A model generated the notes under the pieces. That model was not told where the DNA came from and searched no databases. It saw only the letters and a program-made list of their open reading frames with translations. A stretch of DNA of 64,000 nucleotides from Nocardioides donggukensis. Its GTDB lineage: Bacteria; Actinomycetota; Actinomycetes; Propionibacteriales; Nocardioidaceae. The stretch spans positions 1 through 64,000 of the forward strand of contig NZ_JACYXZ010000004.1 of NCBI RefSeq assembly GCF_014842875.1. The letters are read 5' to 3'. The stretch's first letter is position 1. Each line of letters opens with the position of its first letter. Position numbers and translations under genes: made by a program. Shown here in pieces: positions 27,189 to 35,941 of the stretch.

Positions 27189-27190
27189 CC

Positions 27191-27243
27191 CCGACACAAG
27201 CGACGGGTCGAGGGTCTGGGGCCCGACACGAGCGACGGGTCAG
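27191..27243 (-). repeat. two copies of the 21-bp element at 32-bp period
   Basis: Copies at 27191-27211 and 27223-27243, again with an 11-bp spacer. The second copy contains the pdxH stop codon (TGA followed by CCCGTCG). Only 2 bp separate the array from the inverted repeat at 27125-27188. Confidence 0.9.
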
Positions 27244-27905
27244 GGGGCCAGGCGGGTGACGGTCCAGCTCTCCGGAGGCGGTCCCGACCGGTCCGCGGAC
27301 GGGGTTCCGTCGGGGCGGCGGTAGCACCAGCGGTCGTGCATCCGGTTGCGGCGGCCCTGCCAGAACTCGACGACCTCGGGCGCCACGACGTACCCGCCCC
27401 AGAACTCCGGCACCGGCACCTCGGCCGGCATCCGGGCCTCGGCCGCGGCGTACCGGGCGGCCAGCTCCTCGGCGGTGATCGGCTCCGACTGCGGCGAGGC
27501 CCAGGCCCCGAGCTGCGAGCCCCGCGGCCGGGACCCGAAGTACGCCGCCACCTCGTCGCGGGGCAGCTCGGAGGCGGTCCCCTCGACCCGGACCTGACGC
27601 TCGAGGGCGTACCAGCCGAACAGCAGGGCGCAGGCCGGGGTCGCGGCCAGCTCCCTGCCCTTGCGCGAGCCGAGGTTGGTGAAGAACACGAAGCCGCGCT
27701 CGTCGAGGCCCTTCAGCAGGACCGTCCGGGAGGACGGGCGGCCGTCGGCCGAGACCGTGGAGAGCACCATCGCGTTCGGCTCCCGCACCGCTCGGGCCTG
27801 CTCCAGCCACCGGTCGAACAGGTCGAGCGGGTCGGCGGTCAGGTCGTTCTCGGCCAGGCCGGCGTCGGCGTACTCCTCCCGGAGGCGGGCCAGCTCGTCG
27901 CGCAT
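27240..27905 (-). CDS. pdxH: pyridoxine/pyridoxamine 5'-phosphate oxidase
   Basis: A 221-residue FMN enzyme that oxidises pyridoxine or pyridoxamine 5'-phosphate to pyridoxal 5'-phosphate. FMN-contact motifs PSSRTVLLKGLDERGFVFF and SRKGRELAATP are present, as is the C-terminal FWQGRRNRMHDRWCYRR block with the R-x-H substrate site. The length is normal. The ATG at 27905 is 7 nt behind a TAGGGT -10 box (27913-27918), so the mRNA is nearly leaderless. It is divergent from citrate synthase, an arrangement also found in streptomycetes as far as I recall. Confidence 0.95.
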   Translation of the reverse strand: MRDELARLREEYADAGLAENDLTADPLDLFDRWLEQARAVREPNAMVLSTVSADGRPSSRTVLLKGLDERGFVFFTNLGSRKGRELAATPACALLFGWYALERQVRVEGTASELPRDEVAAYFGSRPRGSQLGAWASPQSEPITAEELAARYAAAEARMPAEVPVPEFWGGYVVAPEVVEFWQGRRNRMHDRWCYRRPDGTPSADRSGPPPESWTVTRLAP

Positions 27906-27912
27906 GCGTGCG

Positions 27913-27918
27913 ACCCTA
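27913..27918 (-). promoter_or_regulatory. -10 box of pdxH
   Basis: TAGGGT on the minus strand, 7 nt before the ATG. Confidence 0.5.
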
Positions 27919-28010
27919 GCCCGCCGCCCGCCCGTGGGCCTCGCGTGCACTCCGGGCCGTGGCGGGGCACAATGCCCGAGATCAGTCCCACGAGCCGAGG
28001 AGCGGCACCC

Positions 28011-29114
28011 ATGAGCGAGGTCCACCACGGACTGGAAGGCGTCGTCGCCTTCGAGACGGAGATCGCCGAGCCCGACAAGGAAGGGTCCGCCCTCCGCTAC
28101 CGCGGTGTCGACATCGAGGAGATCGTCGGCCGGGTGCCGTTCGAGAACGTCTGGGGCCTGCTCATCGACGGCGCCTACACCCCCGGCCTGGCGCCGGCCG
28201 AGCCCTTCAACCTGCCCGTGCACACGGGTGACGTCCGGGTCGACGTGCAGGCCGCGGTGGCGATGCTCGCCCCCGCCTTCGGGTTCGGGCAGACCTACGA
28301 CATCAGCGACGAGCAGGCCCGCGAGGACATCGGCCGGCTCGCCGTCATGGTGCTCTCGTACGCCGCCCAGTCGGCGCGCGGACTCCGGCAGGCCATCGTG
28401 CCCCAGAAGGAGGTCGACGAGGGCTCGACCCTGGCGGAGAAGTTCCTGATCCGCTGGAAGGGCGAGGCGGATCCCAAGCACGTCAAGGCGATCGACGCCT
28501 ACTGGTCCAGCGCGGCCGAGCACGGCATGAACGCCTCCACGTTCACCGCCCGGGTGATCACCTCCACCGGCGCCGACGTGGCCGCCGCGTTCTCGGGAGC
28601 CATCGGCGCGATGAGCGGCCCGCTGCACGGCGGCGCCCCCAGCCGGGTGCTGGGCATGATCGCCGACGTGGAGAGCTCGGGCGACGCGACGGCGTACGTC
28701 AAGGGCCTGCTCGACCGCGGCAAGCGGCTCATGGGGTTCGGCCACCGCGTCTACCGCGCCGAGGACCCGCGGGCCCGGGTGCTGCGGCGCACCGCCCGCG
28801 AGCTGGACGCCCCCCGCTACCAGGTCGCCGAGGCCCTGGAGCAGGCAGCGCTCAAGGAGCTTCGGGAGCGTCGGCCGGACCGGGTGCTGGAGACCAACGT
28901 CGAGTTCTGGGCCGCGATCGTGCTCGACTTCGCGGAGGTGCCGGCGCACATGTTCACCTCGATGTTCACCTGCGCCCGGACCGGCGGCTGGTCGGCCCAC
29001 ATCCTCGAGCAGAAGCGCACCGGCCGGCTGATCCGTCCGTCGGCGGTCTACGCGGGGCCGCCCGAGCGGCCGGCCACCGAGATCGCCGGCTGGGACGACG
29101 CCTGGTCCGCCTGA
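28011..29114 (+). CDS. citrate synthase (short actinobacterial type)
   Basis: A 367-residue type I citrate synthase lacking the N-terminal domain of the Gram-negative enzyme, so probably a dimer. It condenses acetyl-CoA and oxaloacetate; 2-methylcitrate synthase activity cannot be excluded. Catalytic regions GPLHGGAPSRV, FGHRVYRAEDPRA and NVEFWAAIVLDFAEVP hold the His, His and Asp triad. The ATG at 28011 has a GAGGAG ribosome site. A CACAAT -10 box at about 27970 gives a leader of roughly 33 nt. It corresponds to the second citrate synthase gene (citA-like) that accompanies pdxH in several actinobacteria. Confidence 0.93.
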   Translation: MSEVHHGLEGVVAFETEIAEPDKEGSALRYRGVDIEEIVGRVPFENVWGLLIDGAYTPGLAPAEPFNLPVHTGDVRVDVQAAVAMLAPAFGFGQTYDISDEQAREDIGRLAVMVLSYAAQSARGLRQAIVPQKEVDEGSTLAEKFLIRWKGEADPKHVKAIDAYWSSAAEHGMNASTFTARVITSTGADVAAAFSGAIGAMSGPLHGGAPSRVLGMIADVESSGDATAYVKGLLDRGKRLMGFGHRVYRAEDPRARVLRRTARELDAPRYQVAEALEQAALKELRERRPDRVLETNVEFWAAIVLDFAEVPAHMFTSMFTCARTGGWSAHILEQKRTGRLIRPSAVYAGPPERPATEIAGWDDAWSA

Positions 29115-29142
29115 GGAGGCCGAAGGCAGACCCGGGCCGCCC

Positions 29143-29544
29143 TCACCACATCGTCGTGGTGTCGTCGGCCGCGAGCGCCGGCGGGTCGTAGGTCGGCTGG
29201 AAGAGCATGAGGCTGCCCGCACCGGGCACCACCAGTCGCACTGTGGACCCCCACGGCTGCTCGTCGACGTCGCCGTCGAAGGTGGCGCCGCGCCCCGACA
29301 GCTCGGCCATCGTGGCGGCAAGGTCGTCGCACATCAACGAGACGTCGAACCGCTGGTCGGTGCCGCCGGCCCGACCCTCGTGCTCCCAGGAGGAGGGGTG
29401 CACGCCGAGCTCGCTGGGCCCGGAGCGGAAGATCAGCCACCCGCCGCCGGTGTCGACCCCGGGCAGCCCGACCACGTCCCGCAGGAACGCCCGGGCGGCG
29501 TCCGGGTCCTCGGCGTAGAGCAGCAGGTGCGCAGCGGTGATCAT
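29143..29544 (-). CDS. VOC (glyoxalase/bleomycin resistance fold) protein
   Basis: A 133-residue single VOC-domain protein (HLLLYAEDPDAARAFLRDVVGL, ending PGAGSLMLFQPTYD). The fold is used by glyoxalases, dioxygenases and resistance proteins; the usual metal-binding His/Glu set is only partly present, so the activity is unknown. ATG at 29544 lies exactly 6 nt behind a TAGGGT -10 box (29551-29556), a leaderless start. It is convergent with citrate synthase. Confidence 0.85.
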   Translation of the reverse strand: MITAAHLLLYAEDPDAARAFLRDVVGLPGVDTGGGWLIFRSGPSELGVHPSSWEHEGRAGGTDQRFDVSLMCDDLAATMAELSGRGATFDGDVDEQPWGSTVRLVVPGAGSLMLFQPTYDPPALAADDTTTMW

Positions 29545-29550
29545 CCTCCG

Positions 29551-29556
29551 ACCCTA
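29551..29556 (-). promoter_or_regulatory. -10 box of the VOC gene
   Basis: TAGGGT on the minus strand, 6 nt before the ATG at 29544. Confidence 0.5.
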
Positions 29557-29593
29557 GACCTCGCGGCCGGCCCGGTCGACGGTCCGAGCGGCC

Positions 29594-30184
29594 TCAGGCG
29601 CGACCGACGACGAGGTAGCGCTCGTCGTCGATCGGGCGGCCCCAGTACACCGGATCCGGCAGCGGCCGGACCTCCGCGGTGCCGCCGGCCAGCTCCACCA
29701 GCCGCCGGCACTCCCCGGGCCCGATGCCGGCGCCGGTGCCCCACCGGCCCTCGACCAGCACGAGCCGACCGCCGGGTGCGAGCAGGTCGAACCACCCGCG
29801 CAGCGCCGCCACCGGATCCGGAAGCGCCCACAGGACGTGCCGGCACAGCACCGCGTCGTACGCCGCGGGCTCGAGGCCGGGCGCGGCGGCGTCCGCCACG
29901 GTGAGGTCGACGTCGAGGCCGGCGTCCTGCGCCTTGCGGCGGGCCCGCTCGACCATGGCCGGGGCGAAGTCGACGCCGTGCACCCGGTGCCCCTCCTCGG
30001 CCAGCAGCACCGTGAGCGTCCCGGTGCCGCAGCCGAGGTCGGCGATCCTGGCCGGGGCCGCCGGCAGCGCGGCCCGCAGGAGCGAGCGCCACGCCTCCCG
30101 GGTCGCGGGATCGGTGAGCCCATGGTCGGGCTCGTCGTCGAACGTCGACGCCTCGGCGTCCCAGTCGGCGGGATGGTGGCTCAT
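29594..30184 (-). CDS. class I SAM-dependent methyltransferase
   Basis: A 196-residue soluble methyltransferase. Motif I is RIADLGCGTGTLTVLLAEEG, followed by the ribose-binding acidic residue in VHGVDFAP, motif post-I DLTVADAAAP and LLAPGGRLVLVEGRWG. It belongs to the small Methyltransf_11/25 group; the substrate is unknown. The ATG at 30184 is 6 nt behind a TACCGT -10 box. Its neighbours have their own leaderless promoters, so it appears monocistronic. Confidence 0.9.
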   Translation of the reverse strand: MSHHPADWDAEASTFDDEPDHGLTDPATREAWRSLLRAALPAAPARIADLGCGTGTLTVLLAEEGHRVHGVDFAPAMVERARRKAQDAGLDVDLTVADAAAPGLEPAAYDAVLCRHVLWALPDPVAALRGWFDLLAPGGRLVLVEGRWGTGAGIGPGECRRLVELAGGTAEVRPLPDPVYWGRPIDDERYLVVGRA

Positions 30185-30190
30185 GCGCCC

Positions 30191-30196
30191 ACGGTA
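30191..30196 (-). promoter_or_regulatory. -10 box of the methyltransferase gene
   Basis: TACCGT on the minus strand, 6 nt before the ATG at 30184. Confidence 0.5.
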
Positions 30197-30204
30197 GGCG
30201 GCGG

Positions 30205-30792
30205 TCAGTCGCCGCTCCGGGCGAGGTACCAGCTGGTCTTCCCCCGGCCGCCCTTGCGACTCAGGGAGATGTGCATGTGGTCGCGGTGCCGCAGCGACTT
30301 CGAGCAGGTCCGCTTCCGGCGGCAGCTGGAGCTGAGGTAGTCGTCCTTCTCGAACTCCCGGTACGAGCGGTACATGTGGTCGTTCCAGATGATGTACATG
30401 ATCCCCATCCGGCGGGCCTTGGCGTGCGGCTCCCCGGCGCCGTTGGTGCGGAAGAGCAGGTTCAGGAGCTTCTTCGCCTTCTCCCGCTGCCGCGGCTTGG
30501 TGGCGTCCAGGACCCAGTCGAAGGCGCGCCCCTCCTTGTGCTCGGAGACCCCGCCGGAGCTGCAGACGCGCGAGATCGGGCCACGGGCGCCGCCGCGCTT
30601 GTTGACCAGCCAGCGGGCCAGCATCTTGGTGCCGGGCTTGGCCTTGGGCCGGCAGTTCTCCTGCGGGTCGTACGACGCGTACCCCTCGATCGGCACCGCC
30701 TGGGCGGGGGCGACGGTGGTCACGAGCAGGGCGCAGAGGAGCGCGACCAGCAGGGCGGTCGCGCGCGGGATCAGTGGAAGTCGTCCGAGCAT
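30205..30792 (-). CDS. secreted LAS-peptidase-like protein
   Basis: A 195-residue protein with a signal peptide (hydrophobic 10-28, cleavage near PAQAVP). The pattern SEHKEGRAFDW and, 70-80 residues later, HRDHMHISL match the two zinc-binding blocks (SxHxxGxAxD and HxH) of the VanY/M15-related LAS metallopeptidases, which cut D-Ala peptides in cell-wall stems. Four Cys residues could form disulfides outside the cell. A wall-remodelling role is an inference from the motif; a non-enzymatic homologue is possible. ATG at 30792 is 6 nt behind a TACCCT -10 box. Confidence 0.7.
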   Translation of the reverse strand: MLGRLPLIPRATALLVALLCALLVTTVAPAQAVPIEGYASYDPQENCRPKAKPGTKMLARWLVNKRGGARGPISRVCSSGGVSEHKEGRAFDWVLDATKPRQREKAKKLLNLLFRTNGAGEPHAKARRMGIMYIIWNDHMYRSYREFEKDDYLSSSCRRKRTCSKSLRHRDHMHISLSRKGGRGKTSWYLARSGD

Positions 30793-30798
30793 CCGTCG

Positions 30799-30804
30799 AG
30801 GGTA
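30799..30804 (-). promoter_or_regulatory. -10 box of the LAS-like gene
   Basis: TACCCT on the minus strand, 6 nt before the ATG at 30792. Confidence 0.5.
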
Positions 30805-30838
30805 GGCGTCCGTCCCGCCCCCTGTCCCGGGAACGGGT

Positions 30839-31348
30839 CTAGTCCACCCGATCGACGAGGCGCACCGCGAGGCAGCGGGAGAGCTCGGAGTCCCGGTAGT
30901 GGCCGAAGCCGGGGATCGGCCGGTAGCCCGACGAGGCGTACAGCGCCAGGGCCTCCGGCTGCCGCGCCCCGGTCTCCAGGACCATCACCTCGGCGCCGTG
31001 GGATCGGGCCACCGCTTCGAGGTGGGCCAGCATGCGGCGGGCCAGACCGGCGCCCCGCGCCGACGGGACGACGTACATCCGCTTGATCTCGGCGGTGGCC
31101 CGGCTCCCCCAGACCTCGAGGTCCGCGCGGAACCGGAGCCCGCCGGTCGCGACCGGCGCGCTGCCGCGGTAGCCCACGAAGAAGGCGCCGGCCGGCGGCT
31201 CGAACATGGCCGGGTCGACCGGGGTGTCGTCGCGGCCGCCGTAGCGCGCGACGTACTCCTGCTGGACCTCCTCGACGAGTCGCCGCGCGTCCGGGTGCCC
31301 GAGCCCGCGGCGTACGACGTGCAGCGCGGCGCCGGTCGGGTCAGGCAA
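30839..31348 (-). CDS. GNAT-family N-acetyltransferase
   Basis: A 169-residue acetyltransferase. Beta-strand 4 and the acetyl-CoA loop read IKRMYVVPSARGAGLARRMLAHLE, with R-x-x-G-x-A at the pyrophosphate site. The C-terminus has TGARQPEALALYASSGYRPIPGFG. The substrate is unknown. The TTG start at 31348 overlaps the end of the preceding zinc-ribbon gene by 8 bp, which suggests coupling; there is no other good start nearby. Confidence 0.82.
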   Translation of the reverse strand: MPDPTGAALHVVRRGLGHPDARRLVEEVQQEYVARYGGRDDTPVDPAMFEPPAGAFFVGYRGSAPVATGGLRFRADLEVWGSRATAEIKRMYVVPSARGAGLARRMLAHLEAVARSHGAEVMVLETGARQPEALALYASSGYRPIPGFGHYRDSELSRCLAVRLVDRVD

Positions 31349-31787
31349 GGCCCTGGCCGCACCCGTCGCAGAAGCGGGCGTCGGTGTCGTTCCGGGTGCC
31401 GCAACCGCGGCAGTAGGGGCCGTCGGCGGGCTCGGCCCGGCCGAGGTTGCCCAGCCCCTGCCCGCGGGTGAGGTACTCCATCGAGTCGCGTGCCACGGGC
31501 ATGGTCTCCCCGGCCGCGAAGCGGCTGGCCGCGCCGAGGAACCCCGCCTGCAGGCAGGCCGCCCCCGCCACGAAGAACGGCAGGGCGAGGAAGAACATCC
31601 AGAACTTCGTGGGCTCGGCGGACATGGCCTCGTCCGAGAACGGGTCGGCGAAGCCGCTGTCGAAGGTGAAGAAGTCGAGCAGCGCGATCGTGGTCAGGGC
31701 CAGGGCGATCGTCATGGCGACCACGCCCACGACCCGCAGGACGAGGCGCTTGCTGCGCTGGTCGGCGTACCCGGGATTCGCCACCAT
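31341..31787 (-). CDS. membrane protein with C-terminal zinc ribbon
   Basis: A 148-residue protein with two transmembrane helices (about 16-38 and 64-86) separated by an acidic, Phe-rich loop, and a C-terminal cytoplasmic zinc ribbon with CRGCG and CDGCG, a double CxxC of the zinc_ribbon_2 type. No function is known; such proteins are common in actinobacteria. ATG at 31787 begins MVANPGYADQ. It is divergent from serC and likely co-transcribed with the GNAT gene. Confidence 0.7.
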   Translation of the reverse strand: MVANPGYADQRSKRLVLRVVGVVAMTIALALTTIALLDFFTFDSGFADPFSDEAMSAEPTKFWMFFLALPFFVAGAACLQAGFLGAASRFAAGETMPVARDSMEYLTRGQGLGNLGRAEPADGPYCRGCGTRNDTDARFCDGCGQGLA

Positions 31788-31824
31788 GGCTCGGACTCCG
31801 TTCGTGCGGACTGTTGTCGGGTGA

Positions 31825-33021
<1,197 letters not shown>

Positions 33022-33034
33022 GCCGGGGCCCGGG

Positions 33035-33550
33035 TCAGGACCCGGGCCGACCGGACAGGGCTGCGCCGATCTCGGCGTGCGCAGCGGCGTCGAAGGCGAC
33101 CAGCCGGGCCTCGACCACCGACGTGGGGGTCGAGCCCAGCGCCTCGAGCGCGGCGGCGATCGCGTCCGCGCGCGGCCAGCCGTAAACGCCGGCGCTGACC
33201 AGCGGGAAGGCCACGGTGCCCGCACCCAGCTCGTCGGCGACCGCGAGCGCACCGGAGTAGCAGGAGAGCAGCAGCGACCGGTCGGTCTCACCGGCCCGGT
33301 GGTTCGGGCCGACGACGTGGATGACCCACCGGGCCGGCATCAGCCCCGCGGTGGTCCAGCCGGCGGCCCCGGTGGCGAGGCCGTGGGGGAACCGGCGGAC
33401 GCAGTCGGCCAGCACCTCGGGGCCGCCGGCGGCGTGGATCGCGCCGTCGACGCCGCCCCCGCCGCGCATCCCCCGGTTCGCCGCGTTCACCACCGCATCG
33501 ACCCGCTGCTCTGTGATGTCCCCCTGCACGACCGTGATCCGGATCCCCAT
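33035..33550 (-). CDS. macro-domain protein (ADP-ribose binding)
   Basis: A 171-residue stand-alone macro domain of the MacroD/YmdB type. ADP-ribose contacts are visible: QGDITEQRVDAVVNAAN, GGGGVDGAIHAAGG and FPLVSAGVYGWP. Such proteins remove ADP-ribose from proteins or deacetylate O-acetyl-ADP-ribose, the sirtuin product; a sirtuin gene lies 14 kb away. It is downstream of the inverted repeat at 33566-33628 and convergent with serC. Confidence 0.92.
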   Translation of the reverse strand: MGIRITVVQGDITEQRVDAVVNAANRGMRGGGGVDGAIHAAGGPEVLADCVRRFPHGLATGAAGWTTAGLMPARWVIHVVGPNHRAGETDRSLLLSCYSGALAVADELGAGTVAFPLVSAGVYGWPRADAIAAALEALGSTPTSVVEARLVAFDAAAHAEIGAALSGRPGS

Positions 33551-33565
33551 CCCCCCATCCTCCCC

Positions 33566-33628
33566 GATAGTCCACGAAGTTCGAGTCGCGGATCTGGCCC
33601 CAGGACGACTCGAACTTCGTGGACTATC
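33566..33628. terminator. 23-bp perfect inverted repeat, same arms as at 6024
   Basis: Arms 33566-33588 and 33606-33628 equal those of the repeat at 6024-6086 base for base. The 17-nt loop differs. It separates the end of the beta-propeller gene from the macro gene and probably terminates the long upstream operon. Confidence 0.85.
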
Positions 33629-33643
33629 CAGAAGGCGCGGGGG

Positions 33644-34627
33644 TCAGCGGGGGCGGAGGGAGAGGATCAGGAGGAGAAAGGCGACGACGAAGACCAGGCC
33701 ACCGGCGGCCCACTGCCAGGGGTCGCGCTGGAAGTCCGAGGCGGAGGTCGGGGGCACCGGCGGGCCGGGCTCGGGCTCCGGGGAGGCGGTCGGCGGCGTC
33801 GGCGGTGCCGCCGCGGCCGCCATCGCCTCGCGTACGTCGTCGGGCAGGGCGAGCCGCAGGATCGGCGACCGGGCGCCCTCGGAGGAGAGGTAGAGCCGCT
33901 CGTCCGCTCCCACGGCGAGCCCCTCCCCCTGCTCCTGGTCGGGCAGCCGGAAGTCGCCGACCGACTCCAGCTCCGGGAAGGTCAGCACGAACGCCTGGCT
34001 GTAGTTGCGCAGCACCAGGTGCTCCCCGTCGGGCAGGAAGGCGCCGTCGGTGACCAGCCCCGGCGCCGGGCCGAGCAGGTCCATCCGGTTCGTGCCCTCC
34101 GGCCGCAGGTCGCTGGGGGCGGCGTAGACGCTGCCCCCGACCACCCCCTTGGTGACCACGTACAGCCGACCCGTGACCGGATGCCGCAGCAGGGCCTCGG
34201 CGTCGGCCGCCCGCCCGCCCGGATAGGTGAGCGTGAACGCGTCGTCCGGGGCGCTGGAGGAACCGGTGCCGTAGGGCACCCGGGTGACCGTCACCGCGTC
34301 CCGGGCCCGGCGGTTGTCGCCGATGTCGGCGACCCACACCCGGTCCGGGCCGGCCGGCGCCAGCGCCTCGTTGTCGACCGACTCCCCCGGCCAGGTCGTG
34401 GTGCCGACGGTCTCGCCGGTCCCCAGGTCGACGGTGAAGATCCGGGAGCCGTCGCCGGAGTCGTTCACGGTCACCGCCAGGTCGCCGTCGACGACCAGGC
34501 CGCTGGACTCCAGGATCTCGGGGTCCGCGAGCCGCACGACCAGCTCGGGCTCCTCGGCGGTCGGTGTCGCCGCCGCGCCCAGCGCGAAGGTCAGGCCCAC
34601 CGCTCCGAGCGCGAGCAGCTCACGCAT
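33644..34627 (-). CDS. membrane-anchored beta-propeller-like protein
   Basis: A 327-residue protein with a signal peptide (about 1-20), an extracellular domain of propeller-like repeats (ESSGLVVDGDLAVTVNDSGDG, VWVADIGDNRRARD, ADAEALLRHPVTGRLYVVTKG), a Pro-rich stretch (about 275-300) and a C-terminal transmembrane helix followed by LRPR. The motif NDSGDG and DIGDN mark a family of secreted esterase-like/propeller proteins without assigned function. The start overlaps the methyltransferase stop by 8 bp. Confidence 0.75.
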   Translation of the reverse strand: MRELLALGAVGLTFALGAAATPTAEEPELVVRLADPEILESSGLVVDGDLAVTVNDSGDGSRIFTVDLGTGETVGTTTWPGESVDNEALAPAGPDRVWVADIGDNRRARDAVTVTRVPYGTGSSSAPDDAFTLTYPGGRAADAEALLRHPVTGRLYVVTKGVVGGSVYAAPSDLRPEGTNRMDLLGPAPGLVTDGAFLPDGEHLVLRNYSQAFVLTFPELESVGDFRLPDQEQGEGLAVGADERLYLSSEGARSPILRLALPDDVREAMAAAAAPPTPPTASPEPEPGPPVPPTSASDFQRDPWQWAAGGLVFVVAFLLLILSLRPR

Positions 34628-35855
34628 CGGCCCGTCCCGAGGGGTCGGCGAGCAGCTCCCCCAGCCGGGGCCGGACCTGCCAGGCGGCGACCAGGTCGTC
34701 GTACTCCGAGGCCACCGAGCCGCCGGTCACCCGGCGACCGGTCCGGACCGCCCGCAGCAGCGTGTTGCGCGGCGTGTGCGCGCTCTCGACGAACTCGACC
34801 ACGTCGACCCGGTACCCCTCCCGCCGCAGCAGCGCCGCGCGCAGGGCGTCGGTGAGGGTGTCGGCGAAGCGCTCCCGCAGGATGCCGTGCCGGGTCAGCA
34901 GCGAGTACGGCGCCGGGGTGGGGCTGCGCCGCAGCTGGGCGGCGATGTCGTGGTGGCAGCAGGGGGCGGCCAGGACCACCGGCGCCTCCCAGCGCAGGGC
35001 GCGGGCGAGGGCGTCGTCCGTGGCGGTGTCGCAGGCGTGCAGCGCCAGCACCACCTCGGGCGCCGGGTCGAGCTCGGCGGTGCCGATGGAGCCGACCGCG
35101 AACCGGGTGCTCCGCTCCACCCCGAGCCCCGCGGCCACCTCCTCGTTGTGCCGGCGCGACTGCTCCTTGACGTCGACGCCGGTCAGCTCGACAGGCAGGC
35201 CGCGCACGGTGCCCAGGAAGCGGTGCGCGGCGAAGGTCAGGTAGGCGTTGCCGCACCCGAGGTCGACGATCCTCAGCGGGTCCTCCGCCGTGGGGCGGCG
35301 CAGGTGTCCCTTGTCGATCGCGTCGGTGACCGAGGCGTCGAGGAGCCGAAGGAACTCCTCGACCTGGCGGTACTTCGCCTGCCGGCTGGGCAGGATCCGG
35401 CCCTCGTCCGAGGCGATGCCGAGCGCCCGCAGCACCGGGTCGTCCTCGGGCAGCAGCCGGTCCTTGGCCTGGTCGTGGCCGCGCTGCGCGGCGACCGCCT
35501 CGGGCCGCCGGGTGGTGTGCACCAGCGCCTCGAGCCTCTTGGTCACCCGCAGCTGGTGCTGCTCGGTGCTGGTCTCGACGTGCCAGTTGCCGAACGGCTC
35601 CTCGAGCAGGTCGTCGACGGCGTCCCGGGCGGCCGCGCCCAGCGCGTGGTTCGCGGTGTGCGCCTGGGTGGCGTCGTAGGACGTGACCTGGAGGTGCCGG
35701 CCCGCCTTCAGGTCGACGTAGCGCAGCTCGACCCGCTTCCACCGCGGCTGCTCGCCCCGCCGGCGGCCGGAGGCCACCGCCCGCACCAGCACCTGGTCGT
35801 CGAGGACCAGGCCACGCAGTCGGTTCAGTGCCCGGAGGAGAGGCTCGGCAGCCAC
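34620..35855 (-). CDS. SAM-dependent methyltransferase (METTL25-like)
   Basis: A 411-residue protein. The C-terminal half is a Rossmann methyltransferase: RIVDLGCGNAYLTFAAHRFL, ELTGVDVKEQSRRHNEE, VVLALHACDTATDDALA and the Cys/His cluster VVLAAPCCHHDIAAQL. The H-A-C-D and PCCHH motifs are those of the METTL25/RRNAD1-like group, some members of which methylate RNA or protein. The N-terminal 170 residues are a separate, poorly conserved region. The GTG at 35855 shares one base with the TAG of the tiny upstream ORF (TAGTG), so it is probably translated by re-initiation. Confidence 0.82.
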   Translation of the reverse strand: MAAEPLLRALNRLRGLVLDDQVLVRAVASGRRRGEQPRWKRVELRYVDLKAGRHLQVTSYDATQAHTANHALGAAARDAVDDLLEEPFGNWHVETSTEQHQLRVTKRLEALVHTTRRPEAVAAQRGHDQAKDRLLPEDDPVLRALGIASDEGRILPSRQAKYRQVEEFLRLLDASVTDAIDKGHLRRPTAEDPLRIVDLGCGNAYLTFAAHRFLGTVRGLPVELTGVDVKEQSRRHNEEVAAGLGVERSTRFAVGSIGTAELDPAPEVVLALHACDTATDDALARALRWEAPVVLAAPCCHHDIAAQLRRSPTPAPYSLLTRHGILRERFADTLTDALRAALLRREGYRVDVVEFVESAHTPRNTLLRAVRTGRRVTGGSVASEYDDLVAAWQVRPRLGELLADPSGRADA

Positions 35856-35941
35856 TACTTGACCAGGGCGGCGACGACGACGAGGACCAGCAGCCCGCCC
35901 AGCGCCACGGGGATCACGAGTCGGCGGTAGCGCGGGTTCAT
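35855..35941 (-). CDS. 28-residue single-helix membrane peptide
   Basis: A 28-codon ORF: basic start MNPRYRRLV, one hydrophobic helix (IPVALGGLLVLVVVAAL), end VK. Its ATG overlaps the stop of the flavoprotein gene (ATGA), and its TAG overlaps the GTG of the methyltransferase gene (TAGTG). Both junctions are standard coupling signals, so the ORF is almost certainly translated and bridges the two genes. No homologue is known to me. Its orientation would be N-in by the positive-inside rule. Confidence 0.7.
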   Translation of the reverse strand: MNPRYRRLVIPVALGGLLVLVVVAALVK

